From the NCBI GenBank assembly GCA_905612265.1, contig CAJQRI010000067.1, positions 1 through 38,328 on the forward strand: 38,328 nucleotides of DNA, written 5' to 3'. Source of the DNA: an uncultured Nitrospinota bacterium (lineage in GTDB: Bacteria; Nitrospinota; Nitrospinia; Nitrospinales; VA-1). Of the stretch, positions 18,717-30,988 are shown piece by piece. Within the stretch, counting starts at the first letter, position 1. Every line of letters begins with the position of its first letter. The position numbers and the translations under genes were made by a program. Below the pieces are notes generated by a model. It saw only the letters and a list, made by a program, of their open reading frames with translations. It ran no database searches and was not told the DNA's origin.

Positions 18717-20858
18717 ATGGCACTGACGGAAGAAGACAAGCAGTTGATCAAAGAGGAAGAGACATTACTGGAAAATACTTTAGAATCACTATGTCAACAG
18801 CTTCCCATTGTTCAGGCATCGAAAATTAGTGCTAATGCAGCGGCCCGCGAACTGACCAAGCAAGTAGTCAATGAATGGAATCACGAAGAAAGACAACCTC
18901 TGGTTTCGGATGAGGCTGTGGCTCACCGTATTTTGGATATACGCAAAAACAGCGATAAAGCTTTGTATGAATTGATTCAGGAACCTTATTTTGGCAGAGT
19001 TTGCACGAAGGAGGAAGACGGCAGTGAAGTGTCTTTCATGATCGGGAAAAAAAGTAATATTGAAGCGGGGATCGTGGATTGGCGAAATGGTCCCATCGCA
19101 GGATTATTTTTCAACTATAAGCAGGAAGAAGAATTCGACGAGGTCATCAATCAGCGCGAGCGTAGCGGTCACATTCAATTGCGCCGGTCTTACCGGGTTG
19201 AGAATGGCCAACTGGTTCAAATTGATACGCCCGAAGGAGTCTTCAGACGAAGCGAGGCGGGTTGGGAAAAACTCGATGTCGAGGATGAAATCGCTGCCCA
19301 TCGTTCAAGAGTTGCCGGGTCAACCGAAAAACGTCTGCCAAGCATTCTTTCTTTAATCACGAAGGAACAGTTTGAACTGATCACCAGTGACCCCGAACGA
19401 CCTGTAATTATTCAAGGTTCGGCGGGCTCGGGTAAAACAACCGTAGCTCTGCATCGGCTTGCATGGCTCCTGCACGAAAAAAATTCCTTCGCCAAAGCGC
19501 AAAACACCCGAGTGGTGGTGATGAACAAATCTTTGCAGATTTATGTCAGTGCGACTTTACCGTCTATGGGCATTGATGGGGTGCAAGCTTCAACCTTCAA
19601 CAGTTGGGCATTGTCCATCGTTGGCAAAGTGGTTCACGGGCGGCCTTTCTTTAAATTTCTTAATGTTCCCTCGTTTGTTGAGGAGATAAAGTTTTCTGAA
19701 GAAATTCTCAGTGCTCTTGAAGGCTGGGTGAAAAAACAGTACCAGTCTTTGAATGCCGAAGTGGAGCAGGTGTTTAAAAAATGGCCGGGCCAGATAAAAT
19801 CATGGAAGAAGACGGAAGGCACGGCACTGTTGCCTCGACTTAAAGACTTCGTTCATGATGTCAAAGGGTCTAGCTTGCCCAAATTTGACAAGGATAAATG
19901 CTTGGAGCTTCTGGAACGTAAAAGCTTCGACCTGGAAGATTATGTTCAGGATGTCTACAACTTGTTGTCAGACTCCGAGCACCTGAAAGCCCATCTTCCC
20001 CCCGATCCGAAACTGGACTCGAACTTGGATTACCTGAAAAGGTTGACGGAAAAAAATCGCGAGAAGAATAATCTGGATTATTTCGACATGTCTCTAGTTC
20101 TGCGTCTGATTCAGCTTAAACACGGTGGACTGCCGGATGGAACAGGTGGAGTGGAGACTCTCGATCATTTGGTGGTTGATGAAGCGCAAGATTTTGGTCC
20201 GGTTGAATTTGCCATCATGACGTCTGCGGTCAGTGATAAACGCCAGATGACCATTGTCGGTGATGTGGCGCAGAAAATTCTGTTGGCGAGGAAATTCATC
20301 GGCTGGAACAAAATCGTGGAAAATTTAGGAATGGAAGAGGATTCTATTATTCGTCTCGAAGTTTCCTTCCGTTGTACCGTTCCCATTATGACGTTGGCGC
20401 ATAAAGTGGCGGGAGACCCGAAAAAAGTTGAGGGAAGGGCGGGCGCTGAACCCGAATGGAAAAAATCTGGCGACAGGGAAAGCATGCTGGAGCATCTGGT
20501 GGAGTGGAGCAATCGTTTGGTCAAGGCCGACCCCTATAAACTCATTGCTATCATTTGTCGTTATCCGAAGCAGGCTATGGAACTCAAAGAGGAACTTGAA
20601 GAGTTTCTGTCAGGAGAAGTTCGTCTCGGGCACCGCGACCAGTTTTCTTTTGAACCCGGTATTATGGTGACCAATATTCATCAGGTTAAAGGTTTGGAGT
20701 TTGATTCCGTTGCCATGGTCGAACCTGATGAAGATAACTATCCCATTAGAAGAGAAGAAAGCCGCAACATGATTTATGTGGGCATCACCCGGACCCAGGA
20801 TGATCTGCTTTTGACAACGGTCAAACCCTATTCGCGAGTATTCTTCTATGATAAATAG
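18717..20858 (+). CDS. HelD/UvrD-like superfamily 1 helicase
   Basis: GSAGSGKTTVALHRLAWLL (Walker A), LVVDEAQDFGPVEF (Walker B), VKGLEFDSVAMVEPD, MIYVGITRTQDDLLL. N-terminal EPYFGRV...VDWRNGPIAGLFF resembles the HelD N-terminal region. Confidence 0.85.
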   Translation: MALTEEDKQLIKEEETLLENTLESLCQQLPIVQASKISANAAARELTKQVVNEWNHEERQPLVSDEAVAHRILDIRKNSDKALYELIQEPYFGRVCTKEEDGSEVSFMIGKKSNIEAGIVDWRNGPIAGLFFNYKQEEEFDEVINQRERSGHIQLRRSYRVENGQLVQIDTPEGVFRRSEAGWEKLDVEDEIAAHRSRVAGSTEKRLPSILSLITKEQFELITSDPERPVIIQGSAGSGKTTVALHRLAWLLHEKNSFAKAQNTRVVVMNKSLQIYVSATLPSMGIDGVQASTFNSWALSIVGKVVHGRPFFKFLNVPSFVEEIKFSEEILSALEGWVKKQYQSLNAEVEQVFKKWPGQIKSWKKTEGTALLPRLKDFVHDVKGSSLPKFDKDKCLELLERKSFDLEDYVQDVYNLLSDSEHLKAHLPPDPKLDSNLDYLKRLTEKNREKNNLDYFDMSLVLRLIQLKHGGLPDGTGGVETLDHLVVDEAQDFGPVEFAIMTSAVSDKRQMTIVGDVAQKILLARKFIGWNKIVENLGMEEDSIIRLEVSFRCTVPIMTLAHKVAGDPKKVEGRAGAEPEWKKSGDRESMLEHLVEWSNRLVKADPYKLIAIICRYPKQAMELKEELEEFLSGEVRLGHRDQFSFEPGIMVTNIHQVKGLEFDSVAMVEPDEDNYPIRREESRNMIYVGITRTQDDLLLTTVKPYSRVFFYDK

Positions 20859-20899
20859 AAATAATTATATTTCTTTAAAAAATGTTGCGAAATAGAGAA

Positions 20900-21097
20900 G
20901 GCGGACTATATTATTGTTGTAAGGGATTTGAGACCCACCTTATCGAAGGAGGTCGGTATAGAAGCTGATAGTCCACCTAAAAAGTATAGTAAAACCAAAT
21001 TGAAAGTTCGCATATAAATGTGAACGGTCCCACACTGATTGCAAGACGGGCCAAACAAAAGAGAAAAAACGCGTTGAGCAGGTGCAACGCGTTTTTT
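20900..21097 (+). ncRNA. Candidate structured RNA or leader in helD-truA gap (five successive hairpins ending in a terminator)
   Basis: 20900-20909/20968-20977 (9 of 10 pairs) enclosing GACC..CCTTatcgAAGG..GGTC; GTTCGC/GTGAAC (21006-21025); GGTCC/GGGCC (21026-21052); terminator at 21064-21097. Confidence 0.3.
21064..21097. terminator. Bidirectional-looking intrinsic terminator upstream of truA
   Basis: AAAAAACGCGTTG AGCAGGTG CAACGCGTTTTTT, 13-bp perfect stem with A/T tracts on both sides. Confidence 0.85.
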
Positions 21098-21117
21098 ATT
21101 TATATGCATAGGGTGGA

Positions 21118-21855
21118 ATGGAAAAGAAATATCTTCTTTTAATAGAATATGAAGGCACCGCCTATCACGGCTGGCAAGTGCAGATAAACGCCATCACCAT
21201 TCAGGAAGTCGTGGAAAAATGTCTAAGTAGAATCCTCAATACTCGAACAACTGTTTTAAGTTCTGGCAGAACCGATGCCGGTGTGCATTCCGAAGGATTG
21301 CCGGCCCATTTTGTGACCGCATCAAAAATGTCAATGGGTGAGATGCAGCTTGCTCTTAACAGTCTTCTTCCGCACGATATTAGCATTAGAGAAGTGCGCG
21401 AGGTTCCGATGGCGTTCAATGCGCGTGGCTCTGCCAAGAGCAAACTTTATCGTTACACTATTTTAAATAGAGATTACCCTTCGGCGCTCAACTTCCGCCG
21501 TTCCTGGTTCGTCCCTCATGAACTGGATGTTACGGCCATGCAAAATGGAGCCAAATATTTGATGGGTGAACACGATTTCACATCGTTCCGCGCCGGTAAC
21601 TGCAATGCAAAATCTCCTGTCCGGACTATGAAGCGTGTCGAAATTTTAAGGCAGAGCGACTACGTGGTTTTCGAGTTTGAAGGCAAAGGATTCCTCAAAC
21701 ATATGGTGCGCAATTTTGTCGGAACTCTGATTTATGTCGGCAAGAAAAAAATCCCCGCAGAACAAGTAAAAACCATCCTTGAAACCTGCGATAGAAAAGT
21801 AGCAGGCCCCACCGCTCCGTCTCATGGCCTTTGCCTGATAAAAGTCGAGTATTAG
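21118..21855 (+). CDS. truA: tRNA pseudouridine(38-40) synthase
   Basis: LIEYEGTAYHGWQ, SSGRTDAGVHSEGLPAHF, RFRRSWF-like and GKGFLKHMVRNFVGTLIYVG motifs. Confidence 0.95.
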   Translation: MEKKYLLLIEYEGTAYHGWQVQINAITIQEVVEKCLSRILNTRTTVLSSGRTDAGVHSEGLPAHFVTASKMSMGEMQLALNSLLPHDISIREVREVPMAFNARGSAKSKLYRYTILNRDYPSALNFRRSWFVPHELDVTAMQNGAKYLMGEHDFTSFRAGNCNAKSPVRTMKRVEILRQSDYVVFEFEGKGFLKHMVRNFVGTLIYVGKKKIPAEQVKTILETCDRKVAGPTAPSHGLCLIKVEY

Positions 21856-22613
21856 GCTTCTAACTTTTTTCCATTGGGATTGAAAATTCTAAAATGGCCC
21901 ATGCCACGTCTGGCCATGGCGTATTTCATTGCAGTTTGCATCACGCCTAATCCATAGGTGACGCTGCGGCTGAAGCTGATGGATGAGGCATCGTCGAAGT
22001 ACAGGGCAGGGCAGGAGACTTCCCCCACGTCAAATCCAAAATAAAGGGTCTGGCAAAGCATTTGGTTGTCGAACACGAAATCATCGGAGTTTTCCAGCAA
22101 TGGAATTGTCTCTAGCACTTTTCGGCTGAAGACTCGGTAGCCTGTGTGATACTCAGAAAGTTTTTGCTGGATGAGCAGGTTTTCCGACAGGGTTAAAATG
22201 CGGTTTGAAACATACTTATAGAGTGGCATTCCCCCCATCATGGCTTTATTCCCCAAAATTCTAGAGCCAATTATGGCATCAAAAAGCCCTTCTGTTATCA
22301 TTGATGCCATAGGTAGTATCAGTTTTGGCGTATATTGGTAGTCGGGGTGCAACATGATAACGATATCGGCTCCGCTCTTAAGAGCGGCCTGATAGCAGGT
22401 CTTTTGATTTCCTCCATAGCCTTTATTTACAGTGTGGACAAAAGTTTTGATATCCAGTTCTCGTGATATTTTGACGGTTTCATCTGTACTTGCATCATCA
22501 GTGAGGATGACATCATCGACAATATCTTTAGGAATTTCGTCGTAGGTTTTTTTTAGAGTTTTTTCGGCGTTGTAGGCCGGCATGACGACGCAGATGCGTT
22601 TGCCATTTAACAT
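21852..22613 (-). CDS. Family 2 glycosyltransferase (dolichol/polyprenol-phosphate-type)
   Basis: ICVVMPAYNAEKTLKKTYDEIP, DDVILTDDASTDET, HTVNKGYGGNQKTCYQAAL, IVIMLHPDYQY. Convergent with and overlapping truA by 4 bp. Confidence 0.9.
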   Translation of the reverse strand: MLNGKRICVVMPAYNAEKTLKKTYDEIPKDIVDDVILTDDASTDETVKISRELDIKTFVHTVNKGYGGNQKTCYQAALKSGADIVIMLHPDYQYTPKLILPMASMITEGLFDAIIGSRILGNKAMMGGMPLYKYVSNRILTLSENLLIQQKLSEYHTGYRVFSRKVLETIPLLENSDDFVFDNQMLCQTLYFGFDVGEVSCPALYFDDASSISFSRSVTYGLGVMQTAMKYAMARRGMGHFRIFNPNGKKLEA

Positions 22614-22683
22614 AGGCTTGGTGGCGGTGAGTGCTCGGTTATAGATTTAGTTTCAACGCGTTATGATAATGCAAAAATAAATA

Positions 22684-22711
22684 TTTACAACGAAATTTAT
22701 GCCCGTATACT
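22684..22711 (+). promoter_or_regulatory. Putative sigma70 promoter for leuB-asd
   Basis: TTTACA - 16 nt - TATACT, ~110 nt upstream of the leuB start. Confidence 0.4.
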
Positions 22712-22822
22712 GCGACGAGCCTTCGCTGGCAATGCATAATCAACTTTGATCCGTAGAGATCTTTTTGTAAAAGGACCGGGGGTAGGGTGGACTATCCCTA
22801 TATTTAGGAGTTTGATTTAGAT

Positions 22823-23917
22823 ATGAAAACTGAACTTAATATCGCGGTATTTCCCGGTGACGGAATTGGCCCGGAAGTGGTCGAGGAAGCATTAAAAATC
22901 CTCAAAATCATCGAGTTAAAACTGGGTTTAAAGATAAGTCTCAATGAAGCACCGGTAGGTGGTGCTGGTTATGAAGCTACCGGACACCCTTTACCGGAAG
23001 CATCTTTGAAGGCAGCGCAAAATGCCGATGCGGTCTTGTTGGGCGCAGTCGGTGGCCCGAAATGGGAAAATATCGACTTTGCTCTGAGACCAGAACGAGC
23101 TTTGTTGGGGCTCCGCGCCAGCTTGGGACTCTATGCCAATCTTCGCCCTGCCAGTATTTTCCCGGCTTTGGTAGATTCATCCACGTTGAAGCGTGAAGTG
23201 GTTGAAGGGTTGGACCTTCTCGTCGTGCGTGAATTGACCGGCGGAATCTATTTTGGTGAGCCGCGTGGTATTGACACACTTGAAGATGGCACGCGAAGAG
23301 GATTCAATACCCTGGTTTATACGGAACCAGAAATCGTGCGTATTGCTCGCATTGCCTTTGATGTGGCCCGCAAGCGCAATAAGTCTGTTTGTTCTGTGGA
23401 TAAAGCCAATGTTCTGGAGGCCACGGGTTTCTGGCGTGAGGTTGTGACGAATTTGCATTCCGAATATTCGGATGTGAACCTCTCACATATGTATGTGGAT
23501 AACTGCGCCATGCAGTTGGTGAGGAACCCCAAACAATTTGATGTAATCCTGACGACCAATATGTTTGGTGATATTTTAAGTGATGAGGCATCCATGTTGA
23601 CAGGGTCCATAGGTATGTTGCCCTCTGCAAGTCTTGGGGAAAAGTATGCCATGTATGAACCAATTCATGGCAGTGCCCCGGATATTGCCGGTCAGGAACT
23701 GGCTAACCCATTGGCTACAATTTTGTCGGTAGGAATGATGTTTAAATATTCTCTGGATAGAGAAGAACCGAATACCTGGATTGAGGAAGCGGTTGAAGCG
23801 GTATTGGCAAAAGGAGTCCGCACCGCAGATATCATGTCTGATGGAATGAAGCAGGTGGGGACCAAAGAGATTGGTGATATGGTCGCTGAAGAGCTAGAGA
23901 AGAAGAATGTTGATTAA
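22823..23917 (+). CDS. leuB: 3-isopropylmalate dehydrogenase
   Basis: [92 protein letters not shown]. Confidence 0.97.
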   Translation: MKTELNIAVFPGDGIGPEVVEEALKILKIIELKLGLKISLNEAPVGGAGYEATGHPLPEASLKAAQNADAVLLGAVGGPKWENIDFALRPERALLGLRASLGLYANLRPASIFPALVDSSTLKREVVEGLDLLVVRELTGGIYFGEPRGIDTLEDGTRRGFNTLVYTEPEIVRIARIAFDVARKRNKSVCSVDKANVLEATGFWREVVTNLHSEYSDVNLSHMYVDNCAMQLVRNPKQFDVILTTNMFGDILSDEASMLTGSIGMLPSASLGEKYAMYEPIHGSAPDIAGQELANPLATILSVGMMFKYSLDREEPNTWIEEAVEAVLAKGVRTADIMSDGMKQVGTKEIGDMVAEELEKKNVD

Positions 23918-24926
23918 GAAGGAACAATATAATGTGGCAGTGGCTGGTGCTACGGGTGCAGTAGGCAGAAAAATGTTCGAAATTCTTGCCGAGCGGGACT
24001 TCCCTGTCGCCAACCTGAAGGCACTGGCATCAGCCAGATCGGTAGGGCAAGCTCTTGATTTCAAGGGAAGCTCTGTTTTAGTTGAGGAGTTGACCGAAAG
24101 TTCATTTGATGGTGTTGATATTGCCCTGTTTTCGGCTGGGGCAAGCGTGAGCCGTCAGTTTGCTCCTTTTGCTGTGAAGTCGAGTTGCATAGTGATCGAT
24201 AACAGCAGTGCATTTCGTATGGAACCAAATATTCCACTTGTGGTGCCGGAAGTGAACCCGGATGCGATTGGCTCTGAACCCGGTATCATTGCTAACCCTA
24301 ATTGTTCGACCATTCAGATGGTCGTGGCGTTAAAGCCAATTCATGATAATTTCAAGATAAAACGGGTTGTGGTTTCCACTTACCAGTCCGTTTCCGGTTC
24401 CGGTCAAAAAGCTATTGATGAACTACAAACCCAGACTAAGAATCTACTGGGTGGAGAGACCATAAAAGCTAATGTTTATCCTCATCAGATAGCATTTAAC
24501 TGTCTGCCACATATAGATATTTTCTTGGAAAATGGCTACACGAAAGAAGAGATGAAGATGGTCGATGAAACCCGAAAAATCTTGGGGGATTCATCGATTC
24601 TGATCTCGCCCACCGCCGTTCGAGTGCCAGTATTTTATTGTCACTCTGAATCTGTAAATGTGGAAACTGAAAAGCCTATCAGTGCGAAAGAAATTAAAGA
24701 ACTTTTAGCCGGGAGTGATGGAATCAGAGTGGTTGATAATCCTAAAAATAATGAATATCCACTGGCAACGGATGGGGCTGACCAGGATGAGGTGCTTGTG
24801 GGTCGGATTCGCGATGATATTTCCTGTGAGAATGCCATCAACTTCTGGGTGGTATCTGACAACTTACGCAAAGGGGCGGCACTCAATGCCGTTCAAATTG
24901 CGGAGTATCTTATTCAAAGAGCCTAG
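23907..24926 (+). CDS. asd: Aspartate-semialdehyde dehydrogenase
   Basis: [70 protein letters not shown]. Overlaps leuB 3' end by 11 bp. Confidence 0.96.
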   Translation: MLIKKEQYNVAVAGATGAVGRKMFEILAERDFPVANLKALASARSVGQALDFKGSSVLVEELTESSFDGVDIALFSAGASVSRQFAPFAVKSSCIVIDNSSAFRMEPNIPLVVPEVNPDAIGSEPGIIANPNCSTIQMVVALKPIHDNFKIKRVVVSTYQSVSGSGQKAIDELQTQTKNLLGGETIKANVYPHQIAFNCLPHIDIFLENGYTKEEMKMVDETRKILGDSSILISPTAVRVPVFYCHSESVNVETEKPISAKEIKELLAGSDGIRVVDNPKNNEYPLATDGADQDEVLVGRIRDDISCENAINFWVVSDNLRKGAALNAVQIAEYLIQRA

Positions 24927-24957
24927 GCCTGAATTTACTCTAAAACAGCTATCCTGC

Positions 24958-24986
24958 TTGACATTGATTTTCCATAAGTATATAAA
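24958..24986 (+). promoter_or_regulatory. Near-consensus sigma70 promoter for the coiled-coil gene
   Basis: TTGACA (24958-24963) - exactly 17 nt - TATAAA (24981-24986). Confidence 0.6.
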
Positions 24987-25057
24987 AACATAGTGCCTTA
25001 TGGTATCCGGTTGTTGCCGTTTGCCAAAAATTAATCCTCTTTGACCCAGGTTCTGTT

Positions 25058-27328
25058 ATGGCTGAAGAATTTATACCTGAGAATCCACAAAGTTCTACAC
25101 CCTCGGGGAAATCTGGTTTTGACTCCAAAGAATTTAAAGAACTCATTAGTGTTGCTTCTCATGAGCGCAAAAACCTGCAGTTGCTGGTTGAATATTTTGA
25201 AAAAAAATCAGATGAACTGGAAGATAAGAAAAAGTCTTTTGACCGTGTTAGCACTGAGGTGCCCGATGCTCTTAGAAAACTGGATTCGCTTGATGTTCGC
25301 TTTCAAGAGATCAAGAATTTTGATGTCCGGGTGCGTGACTTTCAACTTGTGTCAAAGGAGGTTAACTCTAATTACAACACCCTGAAAAGGGATTTAGAGG
25401 GGTTACATCTTCTTAACGAACATATTGACAGCAAAATTAAAAGCCTGAGTCAGCAAAAGCAAGTTGTTGATAAAGCTAATGAAGATGCCGGTCGCCTGAA
25501 TGTCCTGGTCTGGGACATGGACTCCAAAGTTAAAAAGCTTAGAGAAGAAAGTAAGCTTCTCAAGTCTGCCGATCGCAATATCGATCGACTAGAGCATATG
25601 CTCGATAGTGTTTCGAGTCAGGTACAGGATGTTGTCAACATGAAGGATTTGTTGAGAACTGCCGCTGTTAAAGTCGGAGTCATGAAGGACACTCTGAGCG
25701 AACTCGACACCCGCTATGAGAGGATCAAGCAAGATAAGGAAACTATAGAAAGTCATACTCGGGATACGGAAGAGTTAAAGCATATTCTTGCGAGTGTACA
25801 GTCAGATTATGAAAAACTCCTTGGGCAGAGCCATATGATTAGCGAGACCCAGGAGACTCTTCACAGCCTGATACAACAAATCAGCGAGCTGAAAATCGAA
25901 TCCAAGAATATTTCCGTGAAAAATGAAATGATCCGAAGTATCACCGGACGTTTGCGGGGCTTGGATTCTTTATCTGTGGATGTGGAGACCAAGATAGCCA
26001 GGATCTATGACGAAAAGTCAATGATCGAAAAGACTGAGGAGAAGATACACAAGCTCAATTCTTTTCTGATCGACAATCTCAGCAACAAAATGAAAATTTT
26101 GAAGGATGAGATGAAGGTCATTGATGATGCCTATCAAAAAATGAGCCGCTTTAACGTTATGGCAGAGGAGGCAGAACAAAAGGTCAGACGGCTGGATGAT
26201 GATATGAGGAAGATTGACACCCTCCCTGGAATTCTCAAGCAGGTTGAGTTGATGAGCCAATCCACTCATCAGCAGATGGAAGAAATCATCCGCAAGCAAC
26301 AGCTGGTGGATCAGGTTGATAAAAAATTCGACAATCTCAGTTCGATGGTGATCAGCCTTGATGTGAAGATGGAAACCCAGGTTCAGAGGAAAGCCCTCGT
26401 TGAAAAGATGGAGAAGAAGGTGGACGGGCTGGATTTCTTCATTGAAGAGGCGAACATCAAAATTGCCAAGGTTACCAAGAAAATCGACTTCCTTGAGAAA
26501 GTGGATCAGAAGCTTGAAGACTTAAAGTCCATGGTAAATACCATTGAGGAAAAAATCCTCGATATGGCCAAAGAAAAAGCCGCTATTGATGATCAGGAAA
26601 AAAGGATGAACAATATTTCCTCTAAATTGAGTATTCAGGAAATTGAATTACGTACTCGTTTTAAGGAGGTTCAGGAGTCGAAGGAAGAGATCTCCCGCAT
26701 TGACCAGATTCGCGAAGAACTGGGACAAATAGCTACCAACTTTGAAGGCAAGATGGACGAGTTGAACAAGTGCTCGGGTCAGGTGGAAAAGACAGACTCC
26801 AAACTTCAAGACCTTGATGACATGATGAAGGGTTTGCTCAACAGGCAGGATGCTCTCGATGAAAAGAAGGAACTCATGCTGGATGTTGAAAAGAAAATGG
26901 ACCAACTTAGCAATATGCTAGAGATAACGGAAAAGCGCATCAGTCAGGTTCATGAGGGCGAAGAGAAAATTAATTTCGTCCAGCAGGCTCTAGGTGGACT
27001 TGAGTTGGTTATCAAACGAACGAATATCGAAAAAGCGAGACTTGATAAGGAAAGAGGCAACCTCGACAACATGACCTTGAACATTGAAAAACTGACTAAC
27101 ATTACCGAAGATGCAGAATTAAAAATTGATCAGCTTAATAGCAAAATTAAGGTGCTTGGTGAGGTAGAAAAACGGTTGAGTACCTTAAACCTTCTTGCAG
27201 AGGATGTTAGTGTCAAGATTCAAAACCTCAAGAAAGAAGAAGCCTTATTTGGCAGGGCTGGAGATCAGATCGCAGAATTGAAATTTTTATTAGCTGAAGT
27301 AGAAAGAAAAAAAGAAGACTCGGTATAA
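25058..27328 (+). CDS. 756-aa coiled-coil protein with tandem 31-residue repeats
   Basis: Long Glu/Lys/Leu-rich ORF with no enzymatic motif. Units such as LVEKMEKKVDGLDFFIEEANIKIAKVTKKID / FLEKVDQKLEDLKSMVNTIEEKILDMAKEKA recur every 31 residues. Confidence 0.9.
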   Translation: MAEEFIPENPQSSTPSGKSGFDSKEFKELISVASHERKNLQLLVEYFEKKSDELEDKKKSFDRVSTEVPDALRKLDSLDVRFQEIKNFDVRVRDFQLVSKEVNSNYNTLKRDLEGLHLLNEHIDSKIKSLSQQKQVVDKANEDAGRLNVLVWDMDSKVKKLREESKLLKSADRNIDRLEHMLDSVSSQVQDVVNMKDLLRTAAVKVGVMKDTLSELDTRYERIKQDKETIESHTRDTEELKHILASVQSDYEKLLGQSHMISETQETLHSLIQQISELKIESKNISVKNEMIRSITGRLRGLDSLSVDVETKIARIYDEKSMIEKTEEKIHKLNSFLIDNLSNKMKILKDEMKVIDDAYQKMSRFNVMAEEAEQKVRRLDDDMRKIDTLPGILKQVELMSQSTHQQMEEIIRKQQLVDQVDKKFDNLSSMVISLDVKMETQVQRKALVEKMEKKVDGLDFFIEEANIKIAKVTKKIDFLEKVDQKLEDLKSMVNTIEEKILDMAKEKAAIDDQEKRMNNISSKLSIQEIELRTRFKEVQESKEEISRIDQIREELGQIATNFEGKMDELNKCSGQVEKTDSKLQDLDDMMKGLLNRQDALDEKKELMLDVEKKMDQLSNMLEITEKRISQVHEGEEKINFVQQALGGLELVIKRTNIEKARLDKERGNLDNMTLNIEKLTNITEDAELKIDQLNSKIKVLGEVEKRLSTLNLLAEDVSVKIQNLKKEEALFGRAGDQIAELKFLLAEVERKKEDSV
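25370..27325 (+). repeat. Protein-level tandem repeat, ~21 units of about 31 aa (93 nt)
   Basis: Hand-segmented residues 105-756: unit lengths 31x7, 32, 31x5, 38, 28, 31x5, 27 (sum 652, equal to the residues available). Confidence 0.85.
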
Positions 27329-27497
27329 TTTGGTTGAACAAACAGGTTGCACACCAATAACCTTTTCCGGATAAGGGAGAGAGTTTGTGAATTGTTTAAT
27401 CGGATGAGCTCTCTGCTCGTCTACTGCTTTTCATCCTAATTTTAACTCAATGATCTTTGAGCTAAATCCCTTTTAATATTCAGTGGAGTAAATTTCC

Positions 27498-28349
27498 ATG
27501 GTGGAGAAATTGTTAGGTGTGATCGGCGGGAGCGGATTGTACCAAATGAAGGGCCTTGAGGTAATCGAGAAAGTAACTGTGAACACCCCGTTTGGGTCTC
27601 CTTCCGATAGCATCATTATCGGCAAACTAGCGGGTGTTAAATTGGCTTTTCTTCCTCGTCACGGAGTAGGTCATGTTATTCCACCCTCTGAGATAAATTT
27701 TCGGGCAAATATTTTTGCGATGAAAAAAATCGGAGTCGAACGAATTATATCTGTCAGCGCCGTGGGTGGCATGAAGGAAAATATGCCTCCCGGTCACTTT
27801 GTGGTGCCGCATCAATTCATTGATAGAACCTATAAACGCATAAGCACGTTTTTTACTGAAGGAATGGTCGGTCATGTCAGCATGGCAGATCCTGTTTGCC
27901 TTTCAACGGCGGGAACGCTCTTTAATGCCGCTCAAAAAGCTGGCGCTAATGTTCACGAAGGGGGAACTTATATTTGTATTGAAGGCCCTCAGTTTTCCTC
28001 TCGGGCAGAGTCACTTTTATATCGCCAGTGGGGTGTTGATATTATAGGTATGACCAATGTTACAGAAGCTAAATTAGCTCGTGAAGCGGGAATATGTTAT
28101 TCGACCTTGGCTTTGGTGACTGACTTCGATTGCTGGCATATAGATGAGGAGCCTGTAACCCTTGAAGCGGTACTGGAAATAATGCATAAAAATGTAGAGC
28201 AGGCGCAAAAAGTGATAAAAGAGTTGATACCCATGTTGGGGAGCATTGAACCTTGTTCCTGTTGTGACGCTGCCAAATTTGCTGTGGTTACAGCTCCTGA
28301 GAAAATTCCGCAGAAGCTGAAAGATGAACTCTCAATTTTATTTGGTTAA
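27498..28349 (+). CDS. mtnP: S-methyl-5'-thioadenosine phosphorylase
   Basis: LGVIGGSGLYQMKGLE, FLPRHGVGHVIPPSEINFRANIFAMK, GGTYICIEGPQFSSRAES, IGMTNVTEAKLAREAGICYSTLALVTDFDCW. Confidence 0.93.
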   Translation: MVEKLLGVIGGSGLYQMKGLEVIEKVTVNTPFGSPSDSIIIGKLAGVKLAFLPRHGVGHVIPPSEINFRANIFAMKKIGVERIISVSAVGGMKENMPPGHFVVPHQFIDRTYKRISTFFTEGMVGHVSMADPVCLSTAGTLFNAAQKAGANVHEGGTYICIEGPQFSSRAESLLYRQWGVDIIGMTNVTEAKLAREAGICYSTLALVTDFDCWHIDEEPVTLEAVLEIMHKNVEQAQKVIKELIPMLGSIEPCSCCDAAKFAVVTAPEKIPQKLKDELSILFG

Positions 28350-28355
28350 TAAGTT

Positions 28356-30940
<2,585 letters not shown>

Positions 30941-30988
30941 TCGTGGCGGTTTTTAAGTTTTTTTTTAATAAAAAGTAGCATAAATTTT

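Noticed and set aside
20968-22797. Shared 11-mer GGTGGACTATC (inverted) near truA upstream region and leuB leader
   Set aside because: 11-base matches are expected by chance many times in a 38-kb window.
25370-27325. Regular ~93-nt periodicity as a CRISPR-like or DNA-level tandem array
   Set aside because: Periodicity is at protein level only; the nucleotide units are diverged and lie in one uninterrupted reading frame.
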